Origin: Sphingomonadales bacterium | GTDB lineage: Bacteria > Bacteroidota > Bacteroidia > Chitinophagales > Chitinophagaceae | Length of the DNA: 34,221 nt | Assembly: GCA_016872155.1 (NCBI GenBank) | Contig: VHBB01000012.1 | Location: 1 to 34,221, forward strand | Reading direction: 5' to 3' | In this document: positions 23,263 through 31,834 of the stretch, in pieces | Numbering within the stretch: the first letter of the stretch is position 1 | How the letters are laid out: every line of letters starts with the position of its first letter | Notes under the pieces: model-generated | Database searches by the model: none | What the model was told of the DNA's origin: nothing | What the model saw: the letters and a program-made list of their open reading frames with translations, nothing else | Position numbers and translations under genes: made by a program

Positions 23263-25167
23263 ATGCAAGATATTTTTCAATTGGCTTATTGGATACCACT
23301 GCTTCCCTTGTTGGGTGCATTGATCAACGGACTCGGGCGACAGTACCTTAACAAAACGGCGGCAGGTCTATTGGGCTCCGGTACGGTATTGGGCTCTTTC
23401 GTCTTAAGTCTGCTGACCTTCTTTCAGGTTAAAGCCGGTCACAGCGAAGTGGTCACTTATTTCAATTTTATTGATGTGGCCTCGCTTCGAATTCCCTTTG
23501 CTTTTCAACTCGATGCCTTATCGTCTTTGTTCTTACTGATTATTACAGGGGTAGGCTTTCTGATTCATGTGTACTCTACGGCCTACATGCACGAAGAGTC
23601 ATCCGCCCAGTTTGCGCGCTACTTCTCGTATCTGAATCTCTTTGTGTTCTCGATGCTGCTTTTGGTAATGGGCGCCAACTATGTGATCTTGTTTATGGGC
23701 TGGGAAGGGGTCGGACTTTGCTCTTATTTGCTAATCGGGTACTGGTTTAAAAATCCCGCGTATACGGCAGCCGCCAACAAGGCTTTTATTATGAACCGCA
23801 TTGGCGACCTGGCCTTTTTGGTAGCGCTGTTCTGGATCATTACCAAAACCGGGGTGGTAAGTTTTCAGGAGTTTTTCAATTTTGTACAACAACATCAGTT
23901 TACCGAAAAGTTTTCGGCTACCGACATTACCGTAATTACCGTATTGTTCTTTATAGGGGCAACCGGAAAAAGCGCACAGCTTCCGCTCTATACCTGGTTA
24001 CCCGATGCCATGGCGGGTCCCACGCCCGTATCGGCCCTTATTCATGCCGCTACGATGGTAACGGCGGGTATTTATTTGATCGCACGCAGCAACCTGCTTT
24101 ATTCGTTGGCACCCCATACGCTTCATCTTATTTCGTGGGTCGGACTACTTACGGCGCTACTGGCCGCTTCGATTGCTGTGGCGCAGAACGATATTAAAAA
24201 AGTTCTCGCGTATTCCACCGTAAGTCAACTTGGATTTATGTTTCTGGCCCTGGGTACTGGTGCGTATGGGGCCGCCGTTTTTCATGTTATGACGCATGCC
24301 TTCTTCAAAGCCCTGCTCTTTTTAGGAAGCGGCAGTGTGATCCATGCCATGGGTGGGGAGCAAGATATTCGCAACATGGGGGGATTGTCTAAGAAATTAC
24401 GCATTACCTATCTAACTTTTTTAATTGGTTGTATTGCCATTGCAGGGATACCTCCATTTAGTGGCTTCTTTTCTAAGGATGCTATTTTACTGAGTGTGTT
24501 TTTGCATTCCCCGCTGCAATACGTGGTGGCCTTGTTCGCCGCATTGCTCACGGCTTTCTACATGTTTCGTTTATTGTTCCTTACCTTTTCCGGACGGTTT
24601 AGAGGAACCCAAGAGCAAGCGCATCACGTACATGAGAGTCCATTGGCTATGACCCTTCCCCTGATGGTCTTAGCGGTACTTTCTATCATTGGCGGATGGG
24701 TGGGCATTCCTGCTGTGTTGGTTCCCGATGCAGAGGCGCTCTCGCATTTCTTATCACCTGTTATTCCAATGCAGTCGCATATCGTATCGCACGAAACAGA
24801 GTATGCGCTCATGGCCCTTTCTACCGGATTGGTAGTAGCGATGGTCGGAGCCGCTTGGATGCGATATCGCAATTACCAACCCGGCAAACCTGCCCCTGCA
24901 TTTATACAACTTTTAGAGAACAAGTGGTACGTGGATGAGCTGTATCAAAAACTAATCGTACGTCCGCTTGCCCTGTTGGCCGCTTGGCTCCGTACGGTGG
25001 TAGAAGCGAAAGGTATCGATGGATTGGTCAACGGAGTAGGGCGTGCGGTGCAGTACAGCGCCCGACAACTTCGCTTCGTGCAAAGTGGGCAAGTGGGATT
25101 GTATGTGCTCTTGATGGTGCTGAGTATGGCTTTACTGCTCATCGTACAATTTTTTATAAGAAAATAA
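23263..25167 (+). CDS. nuoL: NADH-quinone oxidoreductase subunit L
   Basis: A 634-aa antiporter-like subunit at the distal end of the membrane arm, one of the three proton channels. The Mrp-type core is seen in FMGWEGVGLCSYLLIGYWF, LPLYTWLPDAMAGPTPVSAL and the lysine-containing helix QNDIKKVLAYSTVSQLGF. The C-terminal region (about 480-634) contains the lateral helix HL and a final membrane anchor (LYVLLMVLSMALLLIVQFF). Length fits the family. Confidence 0.98.
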   Translation: MQDIFQLAYWIPLLPLLGALINGLGRQYLNKTAAGLLGSGTVLGSFVLSLLTFFQVKAGHSEVVTYFNFIDVASLRIPFAFQLDALSSLFLLIITGVGFLIHVYSTAYMHEESSAQFARYFSYLNLFVFSMLLLVMGANYVILFMGWEGVGLCSYLLIGYWFKNPAYTAAANKAFIMNRIGDLAFLVALFWIITKTGVVSFQEFFNFVQQHQFTEKFSATDITVITVLFFIGATGKSAQLPLYTWLPDAMAGPTPVSALIHAATMVTAGIYLIARSNLLYSLAPHTLHLISWVGLLTALLAASIAVAQNDIKKVLAYSTVSQLGFMFLALGTGAYGAAVFHVMTHAFFKALLFLGSGSVIHAMGGEQDIRNMGGLSKKLRITYLTFLIGCIAIAGIPPFSGFFSKDAILLSVFLHSPLQYVVALFAALLTAFYMFRLLFLTFSGRFRGTQEQAHHVHESPLAMTLPLMVLAVLSIIGGWVGIPAVLVPDAEALSHFLSPVIPMQSHIVSHETEYALMALSTGLVVAMVGAAWMRYRNYQPGKPAPAFIQLLENKWYVDELYQKLIVRPLALLAAWLRTVVEAKGIDGLVNGVGRAVQYSARQLRFVQSGQVGLYVLLMVLSMALLLIVQFFIRK

Positions 25168-25191
25168 ACCAACCGCTCGGCGGAACCGCTT

Positions 25192-26670
25192 ATGATTGCA
25201 TTATTGATCTTCTTGATCCCCTTACTCGGTGGTATAATTTCTTTTGTTGCCGGTGCTGGTAAAAAGGCAGCCCATACGGTATTTGTTTTAAGTACCGGGG
25301 CCTTACTCGCGCTTACCCTACTTGGTATGACTAGTTGGGATCAGCCGGCACTTCAACGATTTTCGGCAATATGGCTTTCTAGTTTGGGCAGTTCATTTTC
25401 GTTGGCCTTGCTTCCACTCGGCAAGGTGCTTTGTTTGCTTACCGCCATCGTTTATTTTTTGCTGGCTCTTTATATGACGAACAAAGTGGTAGATCGCCCG
25501 GCTGCTTTTTACGGATGGCTCTTGCTCGCGCAGGCGGGTATGATGGGAGTGTTTTTGGCTATGGATGCGCTGCTCTTTTACTTTTTTTGGGAATTGGCGC
25601 TTATACCGATGTATTTTCTATGCTCCATTTGGGGAGGGCCGCGCCGTATTGCGGTTACTTTTAAATTTTTTGTGTATACGTTCTTGGGTTCGGTATTGCT
25701 ATTGGCCGGACTTATCTATTTGCAGTCGCTCACACCCGAAAAATCATTTGCGCTCGATGCCATCCTTAAACTTAAGTTGACCACGGCCCAGCAATCTTGG
25801 TTGCTTTGGCTAGTCTTGCCTGCCTTTGCCATTAAGCTTCCGCTTTTTCCTTTTCATACCTGGCAGCCTGATACCTACGAAGAGGCGCCCACCCCTGTTA
25901 CCGCCGTGCTAAGTGCCGTGATGGTCAAGATGGGAATACTCGGTCTACTTCGCTGGCTGCTTCCTTTCTTTCCGATTGCCGCATACCAATGGGGTGATGT
26001 GATCATGGGGCTGGCCGTGGGCGGCATCGTTTACGCCTCGTTGATCGCCTGGCGCCAAGACGATCTAAAGCGGCTGGTCGCCTATTCTTCTATTGCCCAC
26101 ATTGGGTTAATGGGGGCCGCGGCCTTTGCGGCCAATACATTGGCCATACAGGGACTTTGTTTTCAGCTTTTCGCGCATGGCATCAATATTTTGGGCATGT
26201 GGTTGTTGGTCGATCTTATCGAGCGAAACCTGGGTACGCGCAAGATCTCCGAACTGGGTGGACTGGCCCAACACTCGCCAACCCTCACTCTCTTTATGAT
26301 CATTATAGCTCTGGCCAATATTGCGCTTCCGCTTACCAATGGTTTTGTTGGTGAGCTGCTGATGTTTACCGGCTTATTGGCTACCAAGTCTAATTATTAT
26401 TGGGTACTGGCCGCGGTAGCCGGACTTGGAATTATCCTATCGGCCGTCTATACGCTGGGCATGATACGTTCGGTGTTTTATGGCGAGCGTAACGCTGTAA
26501 CCGGTAAACCCGTTCTAGTCAGTGTACCAGAGCAGTTGGTTCTCTTCGTTATTGTATTGCTGGTACTGTTTTTTGGACTATTTCCGCAGCCGCTGCTCGA
26601 CATGACAAAAGAATATGCCGAGCAACTGTTCAGCCAGGTAGACATTAGTTATCTATTTAGAAAATTCTAA
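25192..26670 (+). CDS. nuoM: NADH-quinone oxidoreductase subunit M
   Basis: A 492-aa antiporter-like proton-channel subunit. Conserved features are FFWELALIPMYFLCSIWGG (key glutamate of helix 5), KLPLFPFHTWQPDTYEEAPT, SAVMVKMGILGLLRW (lysine of helix 7/8) and RQDDLKRLVAYSSIAHIGLM. It begins 24 bases after nuoL. Near-complete alignment in layout to E. coli NuoM; no anomaly seen. Confidence 0.98.
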   Translation: MIALLIFLIPLLGGIISFVAGAGKKAAHTVFVLSTGALLALTLLGMTSWDQPALQRFSAIWLSSLGSSFSLALLPLGKVLCLLTAIVYFLLALYMTNKVVDRPAAFYGWLLLAQAGMMGVFLAMDALLFYFFWELALIPMYFLCSIWGGPRRIAVTFKFFVYTFLGSVLLLAGLIYLQSLTPEKSFALDAILKLKLTTAQQSWLLWLVLPAFAIKLPLFPFHTWQPDTYEEAPTPVTAVLSAVMVKMGILGLLRWLLPFFPIAAYQWGDVIMGLAVGGIVYASLIAWRQDDLKRLVAYSSIAHIGLMGAAAFAANTLAIQGLCFQLFAHGINILGMWLLVDLIERNLGTRKISELGGLAQHSPTLTLFMIIIALANIALPLTNGFVGELLMFTGLLATKSNYYWVLAAVAGLGIILSAVYTLGMIRSVFYGERNAVTGKPVLVSVPEQLVLFVIVLLVLFFGLFPQPLLDMTKEYAEQLFSQVDISYLFRKF

Positions 26671-26680
26671 GAACTCCAAT

Positions 26681-28051
26681 ATGAATGCGTTATTAGTTTC
26701 GGCTTTATGGGGTGTAGTGATGATGTTCGGTGGAATCCTGATCAAACAGACCGCTGTGGTACGCTACCTGGCCATAGCCGGCGTGGCGATCTTGCTGGGG
26801 CTCAACCTGGCCGAGATGCAAGGTTGGCAATTGATCGCCATCGATACCACCGGTATGCTTCAGTTCGATACCTATGCACTATTGCTCAATTCCATTTTAT
26901 TGGCGGCCGTACTTTGCTATTTGCTGTTGAGTGGATCGGCCATGGAAAAGATAGGGGCCAACTTAGCTGATTACCTGGCCTTGCTGTTCTTTGTGAGTAG
27001 TGGTATGATGATGGTGAGCGCCTTTGAGTCGTTACTCATTTTGTTCTTGGGTATAGAGATCATTACCATTCCGCTGTATATTTTGACCGGCAGCGACAAA
27101 AAAAATCTGAAAAGCAACGAAGCTTCGCTCAAGTATTTTTTATTGGGCGCTTTTTCTTCGGGTATCTTACTCATGGGCATCACCTTGGTCTATGGAGCCC
27201 GCGGAAGTTTCGCTTTATCGGGCGTAGCTGATTCCATTCGCCTATCAAGCTCGCTGATGATAGCGGGTATGTTGTTGCTGTTGATCGCGATGGCCTTTAA
27301 AGTATCGGCCGCTCCTTTTCATTTCTGGACGCCCGATGTCTACGATGGAGCGCCGACCGTATTTACTTCTTTTATGGCGACGGTTGTAAAAGTGGCCGTT
27401 TTCGCCGCTATGGTCCGTCTGTTCGATCGCAGTTTTGCGCTGCAACAAAATGCCTGGCAGTGGTGGGTGGCTGTAATAGCCGGTCTTACCTTGTTTATCG
27501 GAAATATCACGGCGGTATTTCAGCAAAGTGTCAAGCGTATGCTTGCGTACTCTAGTATTGCGCAGGCCGGTTTTATGCTACTGGCAGTCTATGCGATGAA
27601 CACCACGGCTAAAGAGGGGTTACTCTTGTATGCAGCCTCTTATTCGTTGGCCACGATCGGCATTTTTGCGGTGTTGACTCGGATGAAAGATTATTCATTC
27701 GAGGCCTTTAATGGATTGGCGGGTCGTTATCCGTGGGTGGCGGCCTCGCTGGCTATTTTCTTTCTTTCGTTGGCCGGTATTCCGCTTACGGGAGGGTTTC
27801 TAGCAAAGTTTTATATGATCAAGGCGGCCTTGGGTCTAAGTATAGGGCTTGCGCTGTTCGCCTTGCTGATGGCCGTGGTGAGCGTATATTATTATTTCAG
27901 GGTCATTCAGGCCATGTACTTTAAACCCGTGGCACAGCCCGATGCCCTGGCTTTTGACAAAAGCTTTACCGGTCTGCTCTTACTAGTTGCTCTGCTTGTG
28001 GTTATGCTCGGGCTGTTTCCGGAATGGCTGATCGCTTGTCTCTATTTCTAA
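26681..28051 (+). CDS. nuoN: NADH-quinone oxidoreductase subunit N
   Basis: A 456-aa antiporter-like subunit closest to the NuoA-J-K part of complex I. Features are LFLGIEIITIPLYILTGSDK (conserved glutamate), FKVSAAPFHFWTPDVYDGAP, MATVVKVAVFAAMVR and QSVKRMLAYSSIAQAGFML. It closes the operon 10 bases after nuoM. No terminator with a clear T run is visible after it, so read-through into the permease gene is possible. Confidence 0.97.
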   Translation: MNALLVSALWGVVMMFGGILIKQTAVVRYLAIAGVAILLGLNLAEMQGWQLIAIDTTGMLQFDTYALLLNSILLAAVLCYLLLSGSAMEKIGANLADYLALLFFVSSGMMMVSAFESLLILFLGIEIITIPLYILTGSDKKNLKSNEASLKYFLLGAFSSGILLMGITLVYGARGSFALSGVADSIRLSSSLMIAGMLLLLIAMAFKVSAAPFHFWTPDVYDGAPTVFTSFMATVVKVAVFAAMVRLFDRSFALQQNAWQWWVAVIAGLTLFIGNITAVFQQSVKRMLAYSSIAQAGFMLLAVYAMNTTAKEGLLLYAASYSLATIGIFAVLTRMKDYSFEAFNGLAGRYPWVAASLAIFFLSLAGIPLTGGFLAKFYMIKAALGLSIGLALFALLMAVVSVYYYFRVIQAMYFKPVAQPDALAFDKSFTGLLLLVALLVVMLGLFPEWLIACLYF

Positions 28052-28075
28052 TCTCCTATTGCCGCTCATCAAGCT

Positions 28076-28114
28076 TTTCTTTGCAGAGGGCCAAGGTGTT
28101 GGTACCTTCACCTT
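28076..28114 (+). promoter_or_regulatory. Candidate promoter and leader hairpin of the FtsX-type permease gene
   Basis: TTTCTTTG (28076-28083, one mismatch to TAnnTTTG) is followed by a hairpin of AAGGTG (28093-28098) with CACCTT (28109-28114) around a 10-base loop containing GGTACC. The hairpin ends three bases before the ATG, where it could limit ribosome access. Confidence 0.3.
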
Positions 28115-28117
28115 TCC

Positions 28118-29404
28118 ATGATGAAGTTCACCGATATATTCTCACTGGCCTTTCGCACCATACGCGGCAACCGGCTTCGTACCGGACTTACGGTGGCCAT
28201 TATTGCCTTTGGTATTATGGCGCTGGTTGGTATTATTACCGCCATCGAAGCCATGAATCAAAAGTTTACCGAGAGTTTTTCGAGTATGGGCGCCAGTGGC
28301 TTTACCATTCGCTACAAGGCGCGCAATATTCGTTTTGGCGGAGGCGGTAACCAAGGCAACGAGATGAAGCTGTCGCAAAAAGGAAAGAAAAAAGAGCGCA
28401 CTTCTAATCTCGATAAAAAAATTACCCGCGATCAGGCCGAGCTCTTTGTATCGACCTTTGATTTTCCGTCGGTAAAAAGTATTAGTCTGTTCGGTGGACG
28501 CAATTCGATCGTGTCGTACGAGACACTCAAGACCAGCCCCAATGTGATGGTGCAGGGAGGCGATGAACATTTTTTGGCCCTCAATGGATTTTCGCTCGAG
28601 ACCGGACGTAACCTTAACCGAACCGATGTAACGTCGGGGCGCAATGTCTGTCTGCTGGGCTACGATGTGGCCAATAAATTGTTTAAGCAAGGATACCGCT
28701 CGGCTGTGAACAAGGTCGTTCGTATCAACTCTATTCCTTACCGGGTGCTGGGGGTGCTCGAGAGCAAAGGATCTTCGTTCGGCTTTAGTCGCGACAACAT
28801 GATCATTACTTCGTACAACAATGTGTATCGCAATTTTGGGAGTGCGTCTTCTTTTAATATTGCCATTCAGGCCTCACAGATTCAATGGGTGCCCGCCGCT
28901 ATGGGAGAGGCCGAGTCTCAATTTCGCTCGGTACGCCGATTGCATACGACCGAAGAGAATAATTTTGTGATCGATCGCAGCGACAGTATTGCCGAAAAGG
29001 CCATGAATAGCTTGGGCTTTCTGACTATCTCGGCCACGGTGATCGGTCTGATCACCCTGATTGGAGCCGCCATTGGTCTAATGAATATCATGTTGGTCTC
29101 TGTGTCGGAGCGCACCCGCGAGGTGGGGCTTATTAAAGCGATCGGGGGCAAGCGCAACATGGTCAGCCGTCAATTCTTATTGGAAGCCATCATCATTAGT
29201 GTGCTCGGTGCCCTCTTTGGGATCTTGTTGGGAGTAGGGGTGGGTAATTTATTTGCACTCGTGTTGGGCACGGGCTTTGTGATACCTTGGAACTGGGTCT
29301 TCTACGGCATCTTTATCTGTACCCTGGTGGGACTGCTGGCCGGGCTTTATCCTGCCCGTAAGGCCGGTAAACTGAACCCTATAGAGGCCCTTCGCTACGA
29401 GTAA
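28118..29404 (+). CDS. ABC transporter permease, MacB/FtsX family
   Basis: A 428-aa inner-membrane protein. One N-terminal helix (LTVAIIAFGIMALVGIITAI, about 23-42) precedes a periplasmic MacB-type core of about 250 residues, then three C-terminal helices forming the FtsX domain, with the diagnostic SERTREVGLIKAIGGKRNM and the closing AGLYPARKAGKLNPIEALRY. This topology belongs to mechanotransmission ABC systems (MacB, LolCE, FtsX). The periplasmic part has an extra Gly/Lys-rich loop near 68-100 (GGGGNQGNE, KGKKKE). No ATP-binding gene lies on either side, so its partner is encoded elsewhere. Two ATG codons in tandem open the gene; either may be used. Substrate unknown. Confidence 0.92.
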   Translation: MMKFTDIFSLAFRTIRGNRLRTGLTVAIIAFGIMALVGIITAIEAMNQKFTESFSSMGASGFTIRYKARNIRFGGGGNQGNEMKLSQKGKKKERTSNLDKKITRDQAELFVSTFDFPSVKSISLFGGRNSIVSYETLKTSPNVMVQGGDEHFLALNGFSLETGRNLNRTDVTSGRNVCLLGYDVANKLFKQGYRSAVNKVVRINSIPYRVLGVLESKGSSFGFSRDNMIITSYNNVYRNFGSASSFNIAIQASQIQWVPAAMGEAESQFRSVRRLHTTEENNFVIDRSDSIAEKAMNSLGFLTISATVIGLITLIGAAIGLMNIMLVSVSERTREVGLIKAIGGKRNMVSRQFLLEAIIISVLGALFGILLGVGVGNLFALVLGTGFVIPWNWVFYGIFICTLVGLLAGLYPARKAGKLNPIEALRYE

Positions 29405-29488
29405 TCGCTGATTTTCCACAATTTTTACCCTCTTTTTTGCCCTTTTTTCTATAGGGGTCAATTTAATATCAAATTAATTGACTGGGCA

Positions 29489-29517
29489 TTGCGCATATCA
29501 AAAAATCCTTAACTTGA
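29489..29517 (+). promoter_or_regulatory. Candidate promoter of the exbB-exbD-exbD-tonB operon
   Basis: TTG (29489-29491), an 18-base spacer and TAACTTGA (29510-29517, a loose TAnnTTTG match) lie 73 bases before exbB. The 186-base gap before exbB also has an imperfect A/T-rich inverted repeat just upstream (29459-29480, CAATTTAAT...ATTAATTG) and a CCCTC/GAGGG hairpin at 29518-29540. This is the longest non-coding stretch in the window; nothing else stands out in it. Confidence 0.35.
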
Positions 29518-29590
29518 CCCTCCTTCCGACAACGAGAGGGATGTTTTTAAACTTTAAAACCTAATAACTCAACTCTAAAAACAAACGATC

Positions 29591-30451
29591 ATGGCAGAGA
29601 CTAAATCAACTGCAACCGCTGCATCAAAATCATCTTCGGCTCCTGCAAAGCATGGTGGAAATTCCATCTCTTGGATCGCTCCACTTGTGTGTGTGCTCGC
29701 TGGCTATTCTATCTGGCGTTTTATGATGGGAGATGCCTCCGGCTTTAATGAACCCGATCCTGCCGGTGGATTCTGGCCCCATCACATGGGCCCCAAAGAT
29801 GCCTTTCACCGTATTTACGAAGGAGGAATTATCGTGCCCCTGCTAATCGGAATGTTTTTGATGGTCGTAGTGTTCTCTATCGAGCGCTATTTGACCATTC
29901 GTCGTGCCCTGGGTAACGGACCCATCGACGACTTTATCCGCAAAATTCAATTTCAACTGGCCAGCCGTAATGTAGACGCTGCGCTGGCTGAGTGCGATAA
30001 GCAACGCGGTTCTGTTGGTAATGTAATGAAGGCCGGTCTGCGTCGTTACAAAGAAATGATCAATGAATCGGGTATGTCTACCGATCAAAAAGTAATTGCC
30101 ATTCAAAAAGAAGTAGAAGAGGCCACTGCTCTTGAGCTGCCTATGCTGCAAAAGAACCTGGTATTCCTTTCTACCATCACATCGGTGGGTACGCTGATCG
30201 CCCTGCTGGGAACCGTATTGGGTATGATCCGTTCGTTCGCTGCCCTTGGAGAAGAAGGCGGTGGTGGTGCTGCGGCCGACCTGGCAGTCGGTATCTCTGA
30301 GGCCCTCTATAATACAGCCCTCGGTATCGGTACTTCAGCGATCGCGCTGATCCTGTACAATATGTTCACGACCCGTATCGATTCTATCACTCATGGTATT
30401 GATGAATCCGGATTTACGCTTACGCAAAGCTTCGCTTCTTTGTATAAGTAA
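29591..30451 (+). CDS. exbB: ExbB/TolQ-family proton channel protein
   Basis: A 286-aa MotA/TolQ/ExbB protein that with ExbD converts proton-motive force into movement of TonB. After a Lys/Ala/Ser-rich start there is an extra N-terminal helix (SWIAPLVCVLAGYSIWRFMM, about 27-46) not found in E. coli ExbB, then the usual helix (79-98, ending IERYL), a large cytoplasmic loop and the two conserved pore helices around TITSVGTLIALLGTVLGMIR and AVGISEALYNTALGIGTSAI. It leads the operon with exbD, exbD and tonB. Confidence 0.95.
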   Translation: MAETKSTATAASKSSSAPAKHGGNSISWIAPLVCVLAGYSIWRFMMGDASGFNEPDPAGGFWPHHMGPKDAFHRIYEGGIIVPLLIGMFLMVVVFSIERYLTIRRALGNGPIDDFIRKIQFQLASRNVDAALAECDKQRGSVGNVMKAGLRRYKEMINESGMSTDQKVIAIQKEVEEATALELPMLQKNLVFLSTITSVGTLIALLGTVLGMIRSFAALGEEGGGGAAADLAVGISEALYNTALGIGTSAIALILYNMFTTRIDSITHGIDESGFTLTQSFASLYK

Positions 30452-30508
30452 TACAAGACGCAATTTTTGCAACGTATTATCCAATCATCAAATTAAATTT
30501 TTGTACCC

Positions 30509-31162
30509 ATGCCTAGTGCCAAGATACCCAAAAGGAGTACGGATACGGATATGACCCCGTTTGTGGACATAGCCTTTCTGATTCTCTCCTTTTTTATTAT
30601 GGCGACAAAATTCAAACCACCAGAGCCCGTCGAGATCACGACACCCGGCTCGGTGCTGTCGCAGAAATTACCCGAGAACAATGCCGTGATGATATCGATC
30701 GACTCGGCCAACCGGGTCTACTTTACCGTTCTTTCTGATAGAGACCCCTCTAAGTACGATGCGATTATCCGCGGTATCAATGCCAGCCAAAACTTGGGCC
30801 TGACCCCTGCCGAGATGGCTAATTTTCGCAAGACCTATTTGGTGGGTGTTCCTTTTGGAGGCCTAAAGCAATTGCTGGCTACCGATTTTAAGGATCAGGC
30901 CAAGTTGAGCCAGCCCGGGATTCCCGTGGCTGACACGCTTAATAACCAACTGGTCTGGTGGATCAAAGAAGCCAAGACTGCCTTTGCAGGCGAAAAGTTG
31001 AATTACCTTATTAAAGGAGACGGGCTTTCGAAGTATCCGACCTTTAATGCGGTCGTGCAGGCGCTCAAGAAAAATGAAGAGTTCAAGTACAACCTGGTTA
31101 CACAACTTGATGATGTGCCCACCGGAACGGCTCTTTATAAGGCTGAGCAAGAGAAAAAATAA
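30509..31162 (+). CDS. exbD: ExbD-family biopolymer transport protein (first copy)
   Basis: A 217-aa ExbD protein: short cytoplasmic N-terminus, one membrane helix in DMTPFVDIAFLILSFFIMAT with the proton-carrying aspartate (FVDIAF), and a periplasmic domain. At 217 aa it is longer than E. coli ExbD (about 141 aa); the added part lies in the periplasmic region. It is the partner of the neighbouring ExbB and forms a pair with a second, different ExbD right after it, a usual Bacteroidota arrangement. Confidence 0.94.
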   Translation: MPSAKIPKRSTDTDMTPFVDIAFLILSFFIMATKFKPPEPVEITTPGSVLSQKLPENNAVMISIDSANRVYFTVLSDRDPSKYDAIIRGINASQNLGLTPAEMANFRKTYLVGVPFGGLKQLLATDFKDQAKLSQPGIPVADTLNNQLVWWIKEAKTAFAGEKLNYLIKGDGLSKYPTFNAVVQALKKNEEFKYNLVTQLDDVPTGTALYKAEQEKK

Positions 31163-31189
31163 ATTCATTAACCCCAATTACATTACACT

Positions 31190-31816
31190 ATGGCTAGTAT
31201 AGATAGTGGTGCAGAACAGGGCGGTAAAAAAGGACCGGGCGTCAAGAAAGCCAAAAAACTTTCTACCCGGGTCGACATGACCCCCATGGTAGACCTTGGG
31301 TTTCTGTTGATCACGTTCTTCGTATTTACGGCGACCATGAGCTCTCCCACCACGCTTGACCTTAATATGCCAAAGGATATTAAGAAGCAAGATGAGCAAA
31401 CCGAAGTAAAAGAGTCTTCGGTTCTCACCATCATGCTGGGCAAGGGCGATCAGGTTTACTACTACGAAGGAAAACTGGTGGTAGATGCCGCCGGCAATAA
31501 CTTTAAGCAGACCACCTTTAAGGGTATTCGTGACATCATCGTCAATAAAAAGAAAGAGGTGATGGACCGTTATTATCAACGTCCCGACCCCGCTTGCGAG
31601 GCTGATGCCAAAGCAAAGGGAAAGCCCGTTAGCAATTGCGCCGACAAGGATTTTGTGGTCATCATCAAGCCTAGCGATGATGCGACCTACAAGAACACGG
31701 TCGACATTCTCGATGAAATGACCATCAATCAGGTTCGTACCTATGCAATGGTCAAGATCGGTGATGTGGAGTATGAGCTAATCAAAAAGACAGAAGAGTC
31801 CAACGGTATCAAGTAG
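31190..31816 (+). CDS. exbD: ExbD-family biopolymer transport protein (second copy)
   Basis: A 208-aa ExbD protein with the helix DMTPMVDLGFLLITFFVFTA carrying the conserved aspartate. The periplasmic part begins TTLDLNMPKD, as in other second-copy ExbDs of the phylum. It contains two cysteines (in DPACEADA and SNCADKD) about 17 residues apart that could form a disulfide-closed loop. It is clearly different from the first ExbD and may form a heteromeric plug with it in the ExbB pore. Confidence 0.94.
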   Translation: MASIDSGAEQGGKKGPGVKKAKKLSTRVDMTPMVDLGFLLITFFVFTATMSSPTTLDLNMPKDIKKQDEQTEVKESSVLTIMLGKGDQVYYYEGKLVVDAAGNNFKQTTFKGIRDIIVNKKKEVMDRYYQRPDPACEADAKAKGKPVSNCADKDFVVIIKPSDDATYKNTVDILDEMTINQVRTYAMVKIGDVEYELIKKTEESNGIK

Positions 31817-31834
31817 TAACTGAAAAAAAAGAGC

